Of a DNA stretch of 64,000 bases, positions 12,501-21,494 are shown in pieces. A program made the translations under genes and the position numbers. Below the pieces are notes generated by a model, which was given only the letters and a program-made list of their open reading frames with translations, made no database searches and was not told where the DNA came from. Positions within the stretch are counted from its first letter, which is position 1. Every line of letters starts with the position of its first letter. This DNA is from Corylus avellana (taxonomy: Eukaryota > Streptophyta > Magnoliopsida > Fagales > Betulaceae). The DNA is taken from contig NC_081551.1 in assembly GCF_901000735.1 (NCBI RefSeq), positions 4,110,610 through 4,174,609 on the forward strand, written 5' to 3'.

Positions 12501-13124
12501 TTTCATTAATAAACTAATAATAATAATTACTATGACTCTAGTTCTGCTATATAACAATATATAGATGTTACCCCAAACACACACTAAGAGAACGGCCCTT
12601 GCTAACATGATAGATATAGAAGATGCACTCGGAACAAAACTCATAGTCATGTAACTAAGCAATAGACCACAAAGGCACTCAACATATACAAAGCCCATGA
12701 GCTCAATGCCCACCCGTATGTAGCATATCAAACTTAATATTTCCCACATGAGGAAAAGGATGACACATGCATGCAGGTGCTGTTTTCAGAGCAAGTAAAG
12801 ATGAGGGCAGCAATGCAAGAGAAGGAGCCAGCACCAAGTGGAAATATCTCAGAACAGGAGGGAAACCAGTCATCTACAGTCACGGAGATCAAGAATCTCA
12901 AGGCTGAGCTTGAGGTTGTAAAGACAAAGATGGCAGAGCTGCAAAGAGACTACTCTGACCTGCAACAGGAGCATGAAAAGCAAAACAAGCCAAAGAATGT
13001 AACAGGTTGGAGTTTCACTTGGAGGAAGATCAGGAACTCTTTACATGCTAGAGTGGAAGGGGACGAAACTGGAGATGGACAGCAGAGACCCAACCGCCTC
13101 AGACGAAGGTTATCCGCCTCTTAA
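9568..13124 (+). CDS. NPH3/RPT2-family BTB protein
   Basis: This belongs to the NRL (NPH3/RPT2-like) family, plasma-membrane-associated adaptors in phototropin and auxin-transport signalling that are proposed to act with CUL3 E3 ligases. Six exons join in phase: 9568-9710, 9867-9936, 10669-11564, 11745-11997, 12082-12210 and 12777-13124. They give 612 residues. A W codon is split across the first junction (ELSW-FITSQMKTDLSIEVQD). The BTB domain spans about 50-150 (FKVHKYPLVAKCGY, FKIILKFCYG, CASEFLEMTDE). The NPH3 domain follows, with the signature YRAIDIYLKTHRSLSEHD and ACIHAAQNDRLPLRTVVQ near 445-497. A coiled coil lies near 534-566. The protein ends RRRLSAS, a basophilic kinase site close to the C-terminus like the 14-3-3 site of NPH3. 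I could not name the exact subfamily member. The first ATG was chosen because it opens the frame shortly before the BTB domain. Confidence 0.92.
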
Positions 13125-13855
13125 ATTTTCTTAGCATCAAACATCATGTGATACAAATGCAACAATAGCCTTAGAGAGGATCATCCCTATCTCTGTTTCA
13201 GATTCGGTGAGTTTTTTTGCACAAGGTTTGGAGAAAGCTGATAAGAATTCACTATTTCTAGATTTATCTATTCTCAACTACTCATACAACTGACTTAATC
13301 TTATGCCACAAGATTTTATGAATGAATAAACATAAATTTTAACGTTAAATTTTTCAGCTAAGCAATTGCTTCACCCGTCTCATTCTAATACACAACAAGC
13401 GGGGCATTGGACTGAAGGATTCAAATTTCACAATTACATGTTCATCCCTCTCGGGTGAACCTCAGCACCTTCCACCACATTGGTTACACATCAACCCAAA
13501 TGTTTACTTGTCTCTCTGTACTCCTCGAAAACCAATTCAATTTAAAGTGCCATTTGATCAAGAACCATTTTCCAAAATTAAGTTTGAAATTCAAAAATCA
13601 AGTGGCTTATATTCTTTAATCTTCAATTGCAAAAATTCTGGAGAAACACAAATCATTAATGTTTCAACAATTGAGCACCAATTCCAATCACATAAGTAGT
13701 CTCTTCATCAAAATGTCAATGCTCCACATTCCATCTAAAGGCTTTTTAATTCTTCTTTCCGCTTACATAGCTTATTCTAATCTATCAAAAGGTTCACAAA
13801 TCAAAAACCATTACACAACCACCATCACATCAATCACTATCATTTTCTAAGAACC
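13125..13855. other. Shared 3' flank of two convergent genes
   Basis: The region lies between the stop of the NPH3-like gene (+) and the stop of uL23m (-). It presumably holds both 3' UTRs. AATAAA-like words occur near 13325. Nothing else is recognised. Confidence 0.6.
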
Positions 13856-14377
13856 CTACCTCGCGCCAGCAGCAGACCTCATACTGCTCCACGGAAACTT
13901 CGCCACTTCGCCACGCTGGCGCTCGCCGCGACGACCGCGATCGCCGTGTCGCTGGCCTCCATTCTCATTAGCCCTAGGCTTCTCGTCGAGCCAGTGCCTC
14001 TTGCCCTCGCCGTCCTCCACGACGCTCGACTTAGACTGCTTGTTCAGTTGGCGCTTATCCTCCTCGATGATCCGAATCGGGTAGAGCTCCGGCGAGATCG
14101 AGAGCGGGTTTCTCAGAGTTACATAAGCCTTCTTGTAGTCGGGCTTCGCGATCAACAGCCCTCCGCGCTTCTTCTTCTTTCCCTCCATGTTGAGGGTGCG
14201 AACCTTCTCGACCTCGAAACCGTAGAGGGACTCGAGGACGCGCTTGATTTCGATCTTGGACGCCGACGGGATGGTCTTGAGTGCAATCTCTTGGATGTTG
14301 GTGAAGGTGCTAGGCATTAGGAGCTTGATTGGGAGATTCGCCATGTGGACCACTCGTCTTCCCAATCTGCTTCCCAT
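13856..14377 (-). CDS. uL23m: Mitochondrial large ribosomal subunit protein uL23m
   Basis: A single-exon gene of 173 residues. It starts MGSRLGRRVVHMANLPIK and continues with IKRVLESLYGFEVEKVRTLN and KKRGGLLIAKPDYKKAYVTL. This matches the Arabidopsis L23-family protein At4g39880 that I remember, nearly residue for residue in the N-terminal half. uL23 binds the large rRNA near the peptide exit tunnel, and this form serves mitochondria. The C-terminal third (after LNKQSKSS) is rich in R, G and E and poorly conserved. It has higher GC content than the surroundings. Two TGGGCY site II elements lie upstream, as usual for nuclear genes of mitochondrial and ribosomal proteins. In Arabidopsis its neighbour is the TLD gene found here 26 kb away. 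Confidence 0.93.
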   Translation of the reverse strand: MGSRLGRRVVHMANLPIKLLMPSTFTNIQEIALKTIPSASKIEIKRVLESLYGFEVEKVRTLNMEGKKKKRGGLLIAKPDYKKAYVTLRNPLSISPELYPIRIIEEDKRQLNKQSKSSVVEDGEGKRHWLDEKPRANENGGQRHGDRGRRGERQRGEVAKFPWSSMRSAAGAR

Positions 14378-14516
14378 GTTTTCTTCTCTTTTCTTTCGTT
14401 TTCTGTGCTTTTAGTTTCGAGCTCTGAGCGAGTCTGCGAAGGCTGTGTGGAGTAGTTGCAGAGTGATGGTGAGCAATCTGCTCGCTTCATTTTTCCCTAA
14501 GGAGGGAGGGTTGGAT

Positions 14517-14591
14517 TGGGCCGGGCCGTCCCGGGCCGGGCCTTGGCTGGTGGATCCAGTTTTAGGTCCAGAGAGTGAGTATTAATGGGCT
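14517..14591. promoter_or_regulatory. Site II (TGGGCY) elements upstream of uL23m
   Basis: TGGGCC at 14517-14522 and TGGGCT at 14586-14591 lie 140-215 bases before the uL23m start codon. Such elements bind TCP factors and recur in promoters of plant mitochondrial and ribosomal protein genes. A GC-rich GGGCCGGGCC run lies between them. Confidence 0.6.
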
Positions 14592-14599
14592 GAGAGGAA

Positions 14600-17215
14600 T
14601 GGATGTGGCCTGGTATAGGAGGAAATAATTTGAGTCCAATAATCACTTTGGTTATAAGTGTTACACCAAGCCTTTTCCGCTTGTTCATGTACCAAAAAGG
14701 AATAAAGGATAACCCATTTTGTTTTATGTTATATGAGAAAATTATGAATAACAGTTTTCAATTCCATCGATTTTTACTTTGCTTAATTCCTTAGCCCAAA
14801 CTCACACCTATGTAAAACCGATGATTCTTGGAAATTTGGAAGGCTATAGATTTAGGTCCTTTTGAGATTGCAATTTCAATAAATGTGATTTTAGAAACTA
14901 TGTTTTTTAAATTGTTACTTTTTAAATTTACAAAGACGTTTGGTAAAACATATGAAAAAATATTTTTTTATCAAATATTTGTTATCCGAAATTATGATTT
15001 TGATTTAAATTCACTTTTTTCAAATAAACACCTCCTAGCTTGCTTATAAAAATCGTGATTTTTTTTCTTATTTTAGATTAAGTGTTTTTTAAATTGCAAT
15101 GCCAAATGCTTTATGTTTTGTGATAACTTTTTAAAATGCAGATTATTATTGCAAAATTGCAATTTCAAACGCACCATTAGAAAGATGTGGGATCTAATAA
15201 AGAGTTTTGTTGTGAATTTTTTGTTTAAATAGTAATAAGAAGTGATTGATGTGATATAAAATAAAAACGGGTTTTAAATTTTTTATAAGAGAAAAATAAA
15301 GAAAGTTGTTTGGTAATAATTTTGAAAAATGATTCACGTTTTTTTTTTTAGAGAAATGGAAATAAAGGGGGAGATGGTTGCCAAATGGGGGCTTGTTCTT
15401 TCTTATCTGGGTTGGGATTCAGATACCCATTTGCCATGCCCTCAAAATCAGTTCCATAATCCTCCACATTCTTATCAAAATTTGAAAATTCAAATTTGCA
15501 AAAGTCTATTTTGAGGAACATTCTTGTATCTTGTTCGATAGAGGGTACAGCATGTTTGAAGAATACTATATCTTATAACACACCGATTGCAAGACATTGC
15601 AGTAAGGGTCTATTGAGCTTTGCAATAAAGCTTAAAAACTCAAAAAGGAAAAGAATGGGGTGCACCATGATGTGGTTACATTTTACACAATTATCTATGG
15701 ATTTTGCAAAGGAGGAAAATTACACAAGTAATAAGGTTTTTATTTAGATAAAGGCCATGAATGTTACTAGAGCATCTCCAAATGCTTTAAAGAGTTCATA
15801 TTATCTAAAATATAGCTAATATAAGCCCTTTTGGCTCACCAACAAATGTTTTTAAGTAAAATGTTTGCCACTAAGTGTAAAAGAAAAAGGGGAAATACAG
15901 AAAATCTAAGCTGTGTTACAATATCACTTTTTTAAAAAAAATTATTTGCTCCCACATATATGGTATGCAAAAGGGTAACAACAAATATTTTTCCAGGATA
16001 CAATGGAGCCCAAAAAACTTTTGTAGTTTAATTGCGTTCTGCACAAACGAAATTAAACCCAAAATACCCTTAAACTTTATATTCTATCAAGAGACAAAGA
16101 CTCTAATAATTATCTAAAAATATGATAATAGTTCTAAAAAGAATTGAATAATCATATATAATTATCCATTCAATTGCTGAGATAATTTCGAAATTAAACT
16201 ACTAATTTAACATTCAAAAATTGCTATTAAAATGTTTATCCGACAGACTTTTAATTTTGACCGTTAGATTAAAGTTAATTTGATTTTACCATTAACTTTA
16301 ATTACAGTCTAATAAATCCAACAACGGGATCTACCTAAGAAGGATCCTACATGATCTGCATCCTACACAATCTTATATATATTAATTTTGAAAATATGTC
16401 ATCACTAAGCACATTGAGTGAATATAATATTAAGGAATACTTCATATTAGCTAAAATATAGATAGCTAATATAATCCCTTTTGGCTCACCAACAAATGCT
16501 TTGAAGTAAAATGTTTGCCACTAAGCACATTGAGTGAATATAATATTAAGGACAATCGATTTATTTTTTGTTTTCATTGATTTCCCTCACCCTTTAGCAC
16601 ATTGAAAAATAATAATTAAAATAAATAAATAGCCAAATATGCTTGAGTTTGCATAAAAAGTAGTAACAAAAATAGAAAAAAATAACCGCTGGAGATGCTA
16701 AGAGAAATTACATGTAGCTAACTCATGTTGGGTTGGCCCCAGACACAAAAAGTCCTAGTTCCGCCCATGCATACATGACCACATTTTGTCTATTAAAAAA
16801 TAGCCGAAATGAGTTATTTGAAAATCAGGCTATAGTCATGCAGTTAATTACAAAAATTAGAAAGGGAAGCTGCAAATTAATTTGCAATCGGGTGAAAACT
16901 CATGGACTAATTTTGAATTTCCCCAAAAATTATAACTATGATCATAATCTCAAGTTTTGCATAAACTTACTACCTAATAAGCCCATATGTCAGATTGTTC
17001 TTATTACAGAATGAAATGAAATTCAACTTCTACTGACAAGATTGTGCACTGCTCAAAGACATAACGACACCCCATTCAAATGCTTATGAATTTGATAAAA
17101 GCAGCAGATGATTGGTGGGTACAAGTACACTTCTAAAAGATTCCTGCAACTCTTTCATTTACAACTTGAAATGCTCTGAACTAATGAAAAATGTTATCAC
17201 TTGGGAGCGGGCCAC
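14600..17215. repeat. Segmental duplication, copy 1
   Basis: The block matches 19045-21465 in the same order and orientation. Matching landmarks are GAATGGATGTGGCC (14607/19055), the block around CCTTAGCCCAAACTCACACC (14788/19526), the MITE head near 15771/19695, and the long stretch from GGAGATGCTAAGAG to CACTTGGGAG (16691-17210/20947-21460). The last part of copy 2 is the 3' flank of ROCK1, so here a displaced ROCK1 3' flank borders the small membrane-protein gene. No intact gene lies inside. Confidence 0.8.
15771..16699. mobile_element. MITE-like element, copy 1
   Basis: The ends are AGCATCTCCAAATGC at the left and GCTGGAGATGCT at the right, an inverted pair of the GAGCATCTCCA type common in plant MITEs. 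The inside carries internally repeated blocks (the run around TATAGCTAATATAA occurs twice, near 15810 and 16460). I see no clear target-site duplication. The same element is found at 19695-20955. Confidence 0.6.
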
Positions 17216-17323
17216 CCCAGACCGCTGCTGGACCTTTTTACATTGGCAAAAACAAGTATTACATGGCAAAAATAAGTATTACATCGAGAAAAAAAAAAGT
17301 ATTCCAAGAATAATAATATATAA

Positions 17324-17791
17324 TTACTGGGTTATCGACCCGTAATAGAGAGTGGAAAGTAAAGCCATGAGGAAGGAAATGGCACAGACTAGCCAAGTGA
17401 AAATTTGGAGCCATGGAGGAAATGGAATGGTAATGGCTGTGAAGAAAGCTATCACTGCAAAGAAGATACCAACTTGGTAGAGTACTCGCGCTATCATAGG
17501 AAATTTGGACTTCATGAATTCATAGACGAAGAATGAAGCAAAGCATAATAAGCATTCGAAAGAGACCACATGGAGCATTGGAGAGAATTTGGAGTGAATT
17601 TGGGCATATGTCAGGGCTATGGCAGATGCCCATGCTAAGCAAAAGGTGAAGATTATCTTTCCCCAATCTCTAATATGGTTATGCACTTCCAAATCAAGTG
17701 GTTGGACGCCTGCTTCTAGGTCCGGTGGTGGCTGCAGCGTTGGGAGCTGAAATCTCTGAACAAATTGGAGCAAATGTGTGAAAATAGTCAT
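17324..17791 (-). CDS. Small four-helix membrane protein, unknown function
   Basis: This single-exon gene encodes 155 residues starting MTIFTHLLQFVQRFQLPTLQ. A proline-rich cytosolic head (QPPPDLEAG) leads to LEVHNHIRDWGK. Four hydrophobic segments follow, at about 44-65, 70-90, 98-120 and 125-148. There is no cleavable signal, since the head is amphipathic and the first hydrophobic span lies past residue 40. I do not recognise a named domain. A second, broken copy lies at 56389-56861. Immediately upstream is a tandem-repeat tract, and the broken copy has one too. A role cannot be assigned. The length, clean frame and conserved paralogue argue that it is a real gene. Confidence 0.7.
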   Translation of the reverse strand: MTIFTHLLQFVQRFQLPTLQPPPDLEAGVQPLDLEVHNHIRDWGKIIFTFCLAWASAIALTYAQIHSKFSPMLHVVSFECLLCFASFFVYEFMKSKFPMIARVLYQVGIFFAVIAFFTAITIPFPPWLQIFTWLVCAISFLMALLSTLYYGSITQ

Positions 17792-17929
17792 TTTTGGTTT
17801 CAGCTAAATGGAGAAGCGCTTCCTTAATTTCCGAGTTCTAATGTGCTGGTCTTAACTTTATACTGGAGTTGAGAAAAAGAAAGCCTCGTCGTCGACATTA
17901 CTTCGCAGGTTCCTTTTTTTTTGCGTCGT

Positions 17930-18200
17930 GCCAGGTGGAAAGGGGGGAAAAGGGGTAAGGATAGTCAAACTCTTTTTTTTGTTAATGGGGGGAGAAAACA
18001 GCAACTCTTTTTTTTGTTAATGGGGGGAGAAAACAGCCAAGGGGTAAGGGTAGTCAAACTCTTTTTTTTTTGTTAATGGGGGGAGAAAACAGCCAAGGTC
18101 CAAGGAAAAGTCATCAATTAATGGGGGGAGAAAACAGCCAAGGAATAGTCATCAACACCATGCAGCTACCTCTAGAAAAGTGATCTAACACAATCTAGCT
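17930..18200. repeat. Tandem repeat upstream of the membrane-protein gene
   Basis: The word GTTAATGGGGGGAGAAAACAG, or a one-base variant of it, occurs four times, beginning near 17981, 18016, 18072 and 18116. The copies are separated by variable T-runs and AAGGGGTAAGG-like filler. Spacing is irregular at about 35, 56 and 45 bases. The tract lies about 140-400 bases upstream of the start codon at 17791. Confidence 0.8.
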
Positions 18201-18660
18201 ACCTCTGTTTGAAGGAAATTTATTATCATTCTAGTTTTTTTAGTTTAATTGTTATTCTCCTACGCACCATTTAAACCCATGGTTGGTGATTAAAAATAGG
18301 CAAATATATATATTTGCCAAAAGGTATAGATTCTTTTTATGAATGTAAAGGTCTAAGTTCTCTTTTGTGTAGCTAAATTATACAATAATATAATTCTTAT
18401 CATTTCTCCGTTTTGCAGGTGATATGAAAAATACAAGAGAAATACAAACACTGCGCGTAATGGGTCGAGAAGAATGGAAACAAAATCCTCTTCAGTCCAT
18501 TATGGACCGAAAAATATTCAGTTCATGACTAGAATTTCTTCTTAGAAATCCTATGGTCACAAATGGAACACATATTCCACTAATAAAAATAATAATAAAA
18601 TATTATTTTAAATTTAAAAAAATTAAAAAACAAATTAATAAAAAAGAAAAAAGAAAAAAA
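18201..18660. other. Intergenic, nothing recognised
   Basis: AT-rich filler leading into the GC-rich repeat and the assembly gap. No coding or structural signal was seen. Confidence 0.6.
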
Positions 18661-18785
18661 GAAGGGGGTGGCTGGCCACCATAGGGGGTGGCCGGCCACC
18701 CCTATTTTGGGTACCCCATGGCCTATGGGAACCACCCCCATCTTGCAAAAGATATGCCAAATTGGTACACTAATTTCCCACGTTG
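18661..18785. repeat. GC-rich GGTGGCCGGCCACC palindromic repeat
   Basis: GGGGGTGGCTGGCCACC and GGGGTGGCCGGCCACCCC form dense short palindromes, in sharp contrast to the AT-rich flanks. Related words appear at 28276-28490 and 28780-28945. The right side is lost in an N gap. This is probably the core of a repeated non-autonomous element. Confidence 0.5.
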
Positions 18786-19035
18786 NNNNNNNNNNNNNNN
18801 NNNNNNNNNNNNNNNNNNNNNNNNNNNNNNNNNNNNNNNNNNNNNNNNNNNNNNNNNNNNNNNNNNNNNNNNNNNNNNNNNNNNNNNNNNNNNNNNNNNN
18901 NNNNNNNNNNNNNNNNNNNNNNNNNNNNNNNNNNNNNNNNNNNNNNNNNNNNNNNNNNNNNNNNNNNNNNNNNNNNNNNNNNNNNNNNNNNNNNNNNNNN
19001 NNNNNNNNNNNNNNNNNNNNNNNNNNNNNNNNNNN
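18786..19035. other. Assembly gap (250 N)
   Basis: Run of N. Open frames crossing it are artefacts. Confidence 0.99.
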
Positions 19036-19916
19036 GAGGATCCTGTTCCAGAAGAATGGATGTGGCCCAGTATGCCTTGCCTAAAAGGAAAACTCATTTG
19101 ATATTAGGGGGGAAATGTAAAATTAGTACATGTGGTTTATCTGATTTGCAATTAATTCCTCGTGGTATCAAAATGAACTCAAAGGTCATCGACATATGCA
19201 AAAAATATATATATATAATCCCTATAGTCAAATTCCGTTCACTGATTTAATAAATTCTGATAGTGTAAAACGTTAAAACCAATAAAATTGTGATGCTTAT
19301 CTGATCTAACGGAATCTATTAAATTAATGGACGGAATTTGACTGTAGAGACTATATTGTTTTTTTGGCATACGTCAAGGACTTTTGAGTTCATTTTGATA
19401 CCACAGAAAGTTAATTGTAAATCAAGTAAACTACGAGGACTAATTTTTAATTTTTTCCTTATGTTATACGAGGAAACTATAAATAACGGTTTTCAATTCC
19501 ATGGATTTTTTATTTTGCCTAATTCCTTAGCCCAAACTCACACCTATGTGGAACCCATCGATTTTTTTAATTTGAGAAGGACCATGTTCTTTCCTTCGAG
19601 TTTTTGAACTGGGTTGGGATTCAAAAACCCATTTCCTGTTAATGCTACTAGAGCATGAATGTTTTATTGAAATAAAGGCCATGAATGTTATTAGAGCATC
19701 TCCGGACTCCGATGCTTCAAAGGGTTCATATCAGCTAAAATATAGCTAATATAAGCCCTTTTGGCTTACTGTAAAAATAGAGCGAATATAATAATATTAA
19801 GGATAATGGTTTACTTTTTTTGTTTTTTTATTGATTTCTCTCCTCCTTGTCTCCCTCTTAAAGAAAGTAAAAGAGTGGAATATATATATAAGACACACAG
19901 TAGGACACACAAATAG

Positions 19917-20740
19917 CTATTCCAGAACACTTAAAGACCCGTTAAAGAGAAGCATTTGGAAGTAAAAAGTCTTTAATTTTGTCAATAGAGACTGAGAATT
20001 GGTTAAAACATTTCGTTCTTCATATTGAATATCTGGTGGTGTAGGTCTAGAGTACCAAGTGAGGGCGTTAGGCGTTGGTCTAATCATTCTATTAACTTGG
20101 AATTCGTTAAATTGTTGTTCAATTTGTTGTAATTCTTGATCTATAGTTTGTTTAGATTCTGAACTTTGTGTTTCACTTCTTGTTTCATATGTGATTATTT
20201 GTTTGCCTTTTCGAATGACTTGGACCGTTCTAGAGGGGGAGGTTTCACTTTTAACATTTTCAAGTTGTTTTAGCTCGTTATTTTTGATATTTTCAAGTTG
20301 TTTTAGCATATTGTTGACCTTTTCAAGACAGATTTCTTCTTTATATTTTATTTTTAATGTTTTAGTAGGTGAAATTTTTAAGAGGGGTTGTTCGTAATAG
20401 GGTTTTTTCTTTTCAGTTTGAGTTTTAGTTAGGGGTGTAATTCTGTTTTCTATTCGGTCTAATTGTTTTCCTATAGTTATGAGGCTTTGGTTTGTGTAAT
20501 TGTTTTGTTCCATGATCTTTTTTATTTCTTCATCTTTGGAAGCTTTAAAAGGGGAGGCTAAAATTTTTTATCCTTTAAAGTTTACAAAGATTGGTTCTTG
20601 TGGAGGGTGACTTGCTTCTATTATTGTTTTATCTTCCGCTTTTTCCCACTGGGTTAACATGTTTAATTTTTGATTTTCATAAATTTTTATAAATTCAAAG
20701 AATTTTATATGTAACTTATGTTCATTCATAAATTTTTCCC
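19917..20740 (-). pseudogene. Decayed pararetrovirus-like polyprotein fragment
   Basis: The longest open piece (198 residues, 20513-19917) is rich in K, E and Q with predicted coiled coil. It contains the short motif RPTPPDIQYEER, which I associate with polyproteins of plant endogenous pararetroviruses (Caulimoviridae-like). The same frame continues upstream of the apparent ATG, broken by a TAA at 20568-20570, with a likely one-base shift near 20735. The ATG is therefore not a true start. No movement, protease or reverse-transcriptase domain is present, so this is a non-functional remnant. A related retrotransposon gag region is the alternative. Confidence 0.5.
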
Positions 20741-20888
20741 ATTATGCAAAGACTTATTTTTTGTTCTTTTGTATATTTTAACTTATATTTTTCTCTTTTT
20801 TTCTGTATTCTTGGTAGAATTATAGTTTTTTATTAAGGGTTAGAGGTCTGAAGTAAATGGTTTACTTATAGCCATTAATTGTGGATGT

Positions 20889-20911
20889 AATATATATATA
20901 TATATATATAT
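20889..20911. repeat. (AT)n microsatellite
   Basis: About eleven AT units. Similar runs occur at 54266-54284, 45588-45604 and 60753-60782. Confidence 0.9.
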
Positions 20912-21494
20912 TTGAGTTTTGAATAGCTAAAGGAGCCACTACAGCTGGAGATGCTAAGAGATTACATGTAGCAAAATTAAAGTTGAGCCCCACATACAAA
21001 AATCCTAGTTCCGCCCCTGCATATGACCACATTTTGTCTATTTTTTAGCAAAATATACATAAAATGAGTTATTTGAAAATCAGGCTATAGTCATGCAGCT
21101 AATTACAAAAATTAGAAACAGAAGCTGCAATTTGTAATCGGGTGAAAACTCATGGACTAATTTTGAATTTCCCCAAAAATTATAACTATGATCATACTCT
21201 CAAGTTTTGCATAAACTTACTAACCTTGTAAGCCCATATGTCGATTGTTCTTATTACAGAATGCAATGAAATTCAACTTCAACTGACAAGATTGTGCACT
21301 GCTCAAAGAAATAACGACACCCCATTCAAATGCTTATGAATTTGATAAAAGCAGCAGATGATTGGTGGGTACAAGTACACTTCTAAAAGATTCCTGCAAC
21401 TCTTTCATTTACAATTTGCAATGCTTTGAACCAAATGAAAAATGTTCTCACTTGGGAGGGGGCTGATCTAACAACTTCCCTTAATGGTGACAGT

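Larger units (their letters stand above)
19695..20955. mobile_element. MITE-like element, copy 2
   Basis: It has the same ends as the copy at 15771-16699: AGCATCTCCGGACTCC at the left and CAGCTGGAGATGCT at the right. The left 100 bases match copy 1 closely (TATAGCTAATATAAGCCCTT). The middle is replaced by an unrelated pararetrovirus-like fragment. Confidence 0.55.
19045..21465. repeat. Segmental duplication, copy 2
   Basis: Partner of 14600-17215. Its right end (about 21340-21465) lies directly past the ROCK1 stop codon and is probably ROCK1 3' UTR. This suggests copy 2 holds the ancestral junction. The MITE inside this copy was later split by a viral-like insertion (about 19917-20740). Confidence 0.8.

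Noticed and set aside
13946..14320. 124-residue plus-strand frame
   Set aside because: It is the exact antisense of the uL23m gene. Its arginine- and leucine-rich make-up reflects the GC-rich coding strand opposite.
17960..18145. Low-complexity sequencing artefact
   Set aside because: The repeated GGGGGGAGAAAACAG word is interrupted by distinct filler and varied T-runs, so it looks like a genuine minisatellite.
18668..19250. Several frames of 120-155 residues
   Set aside because: They run through 250 N, so their length is an artefact of the gap.
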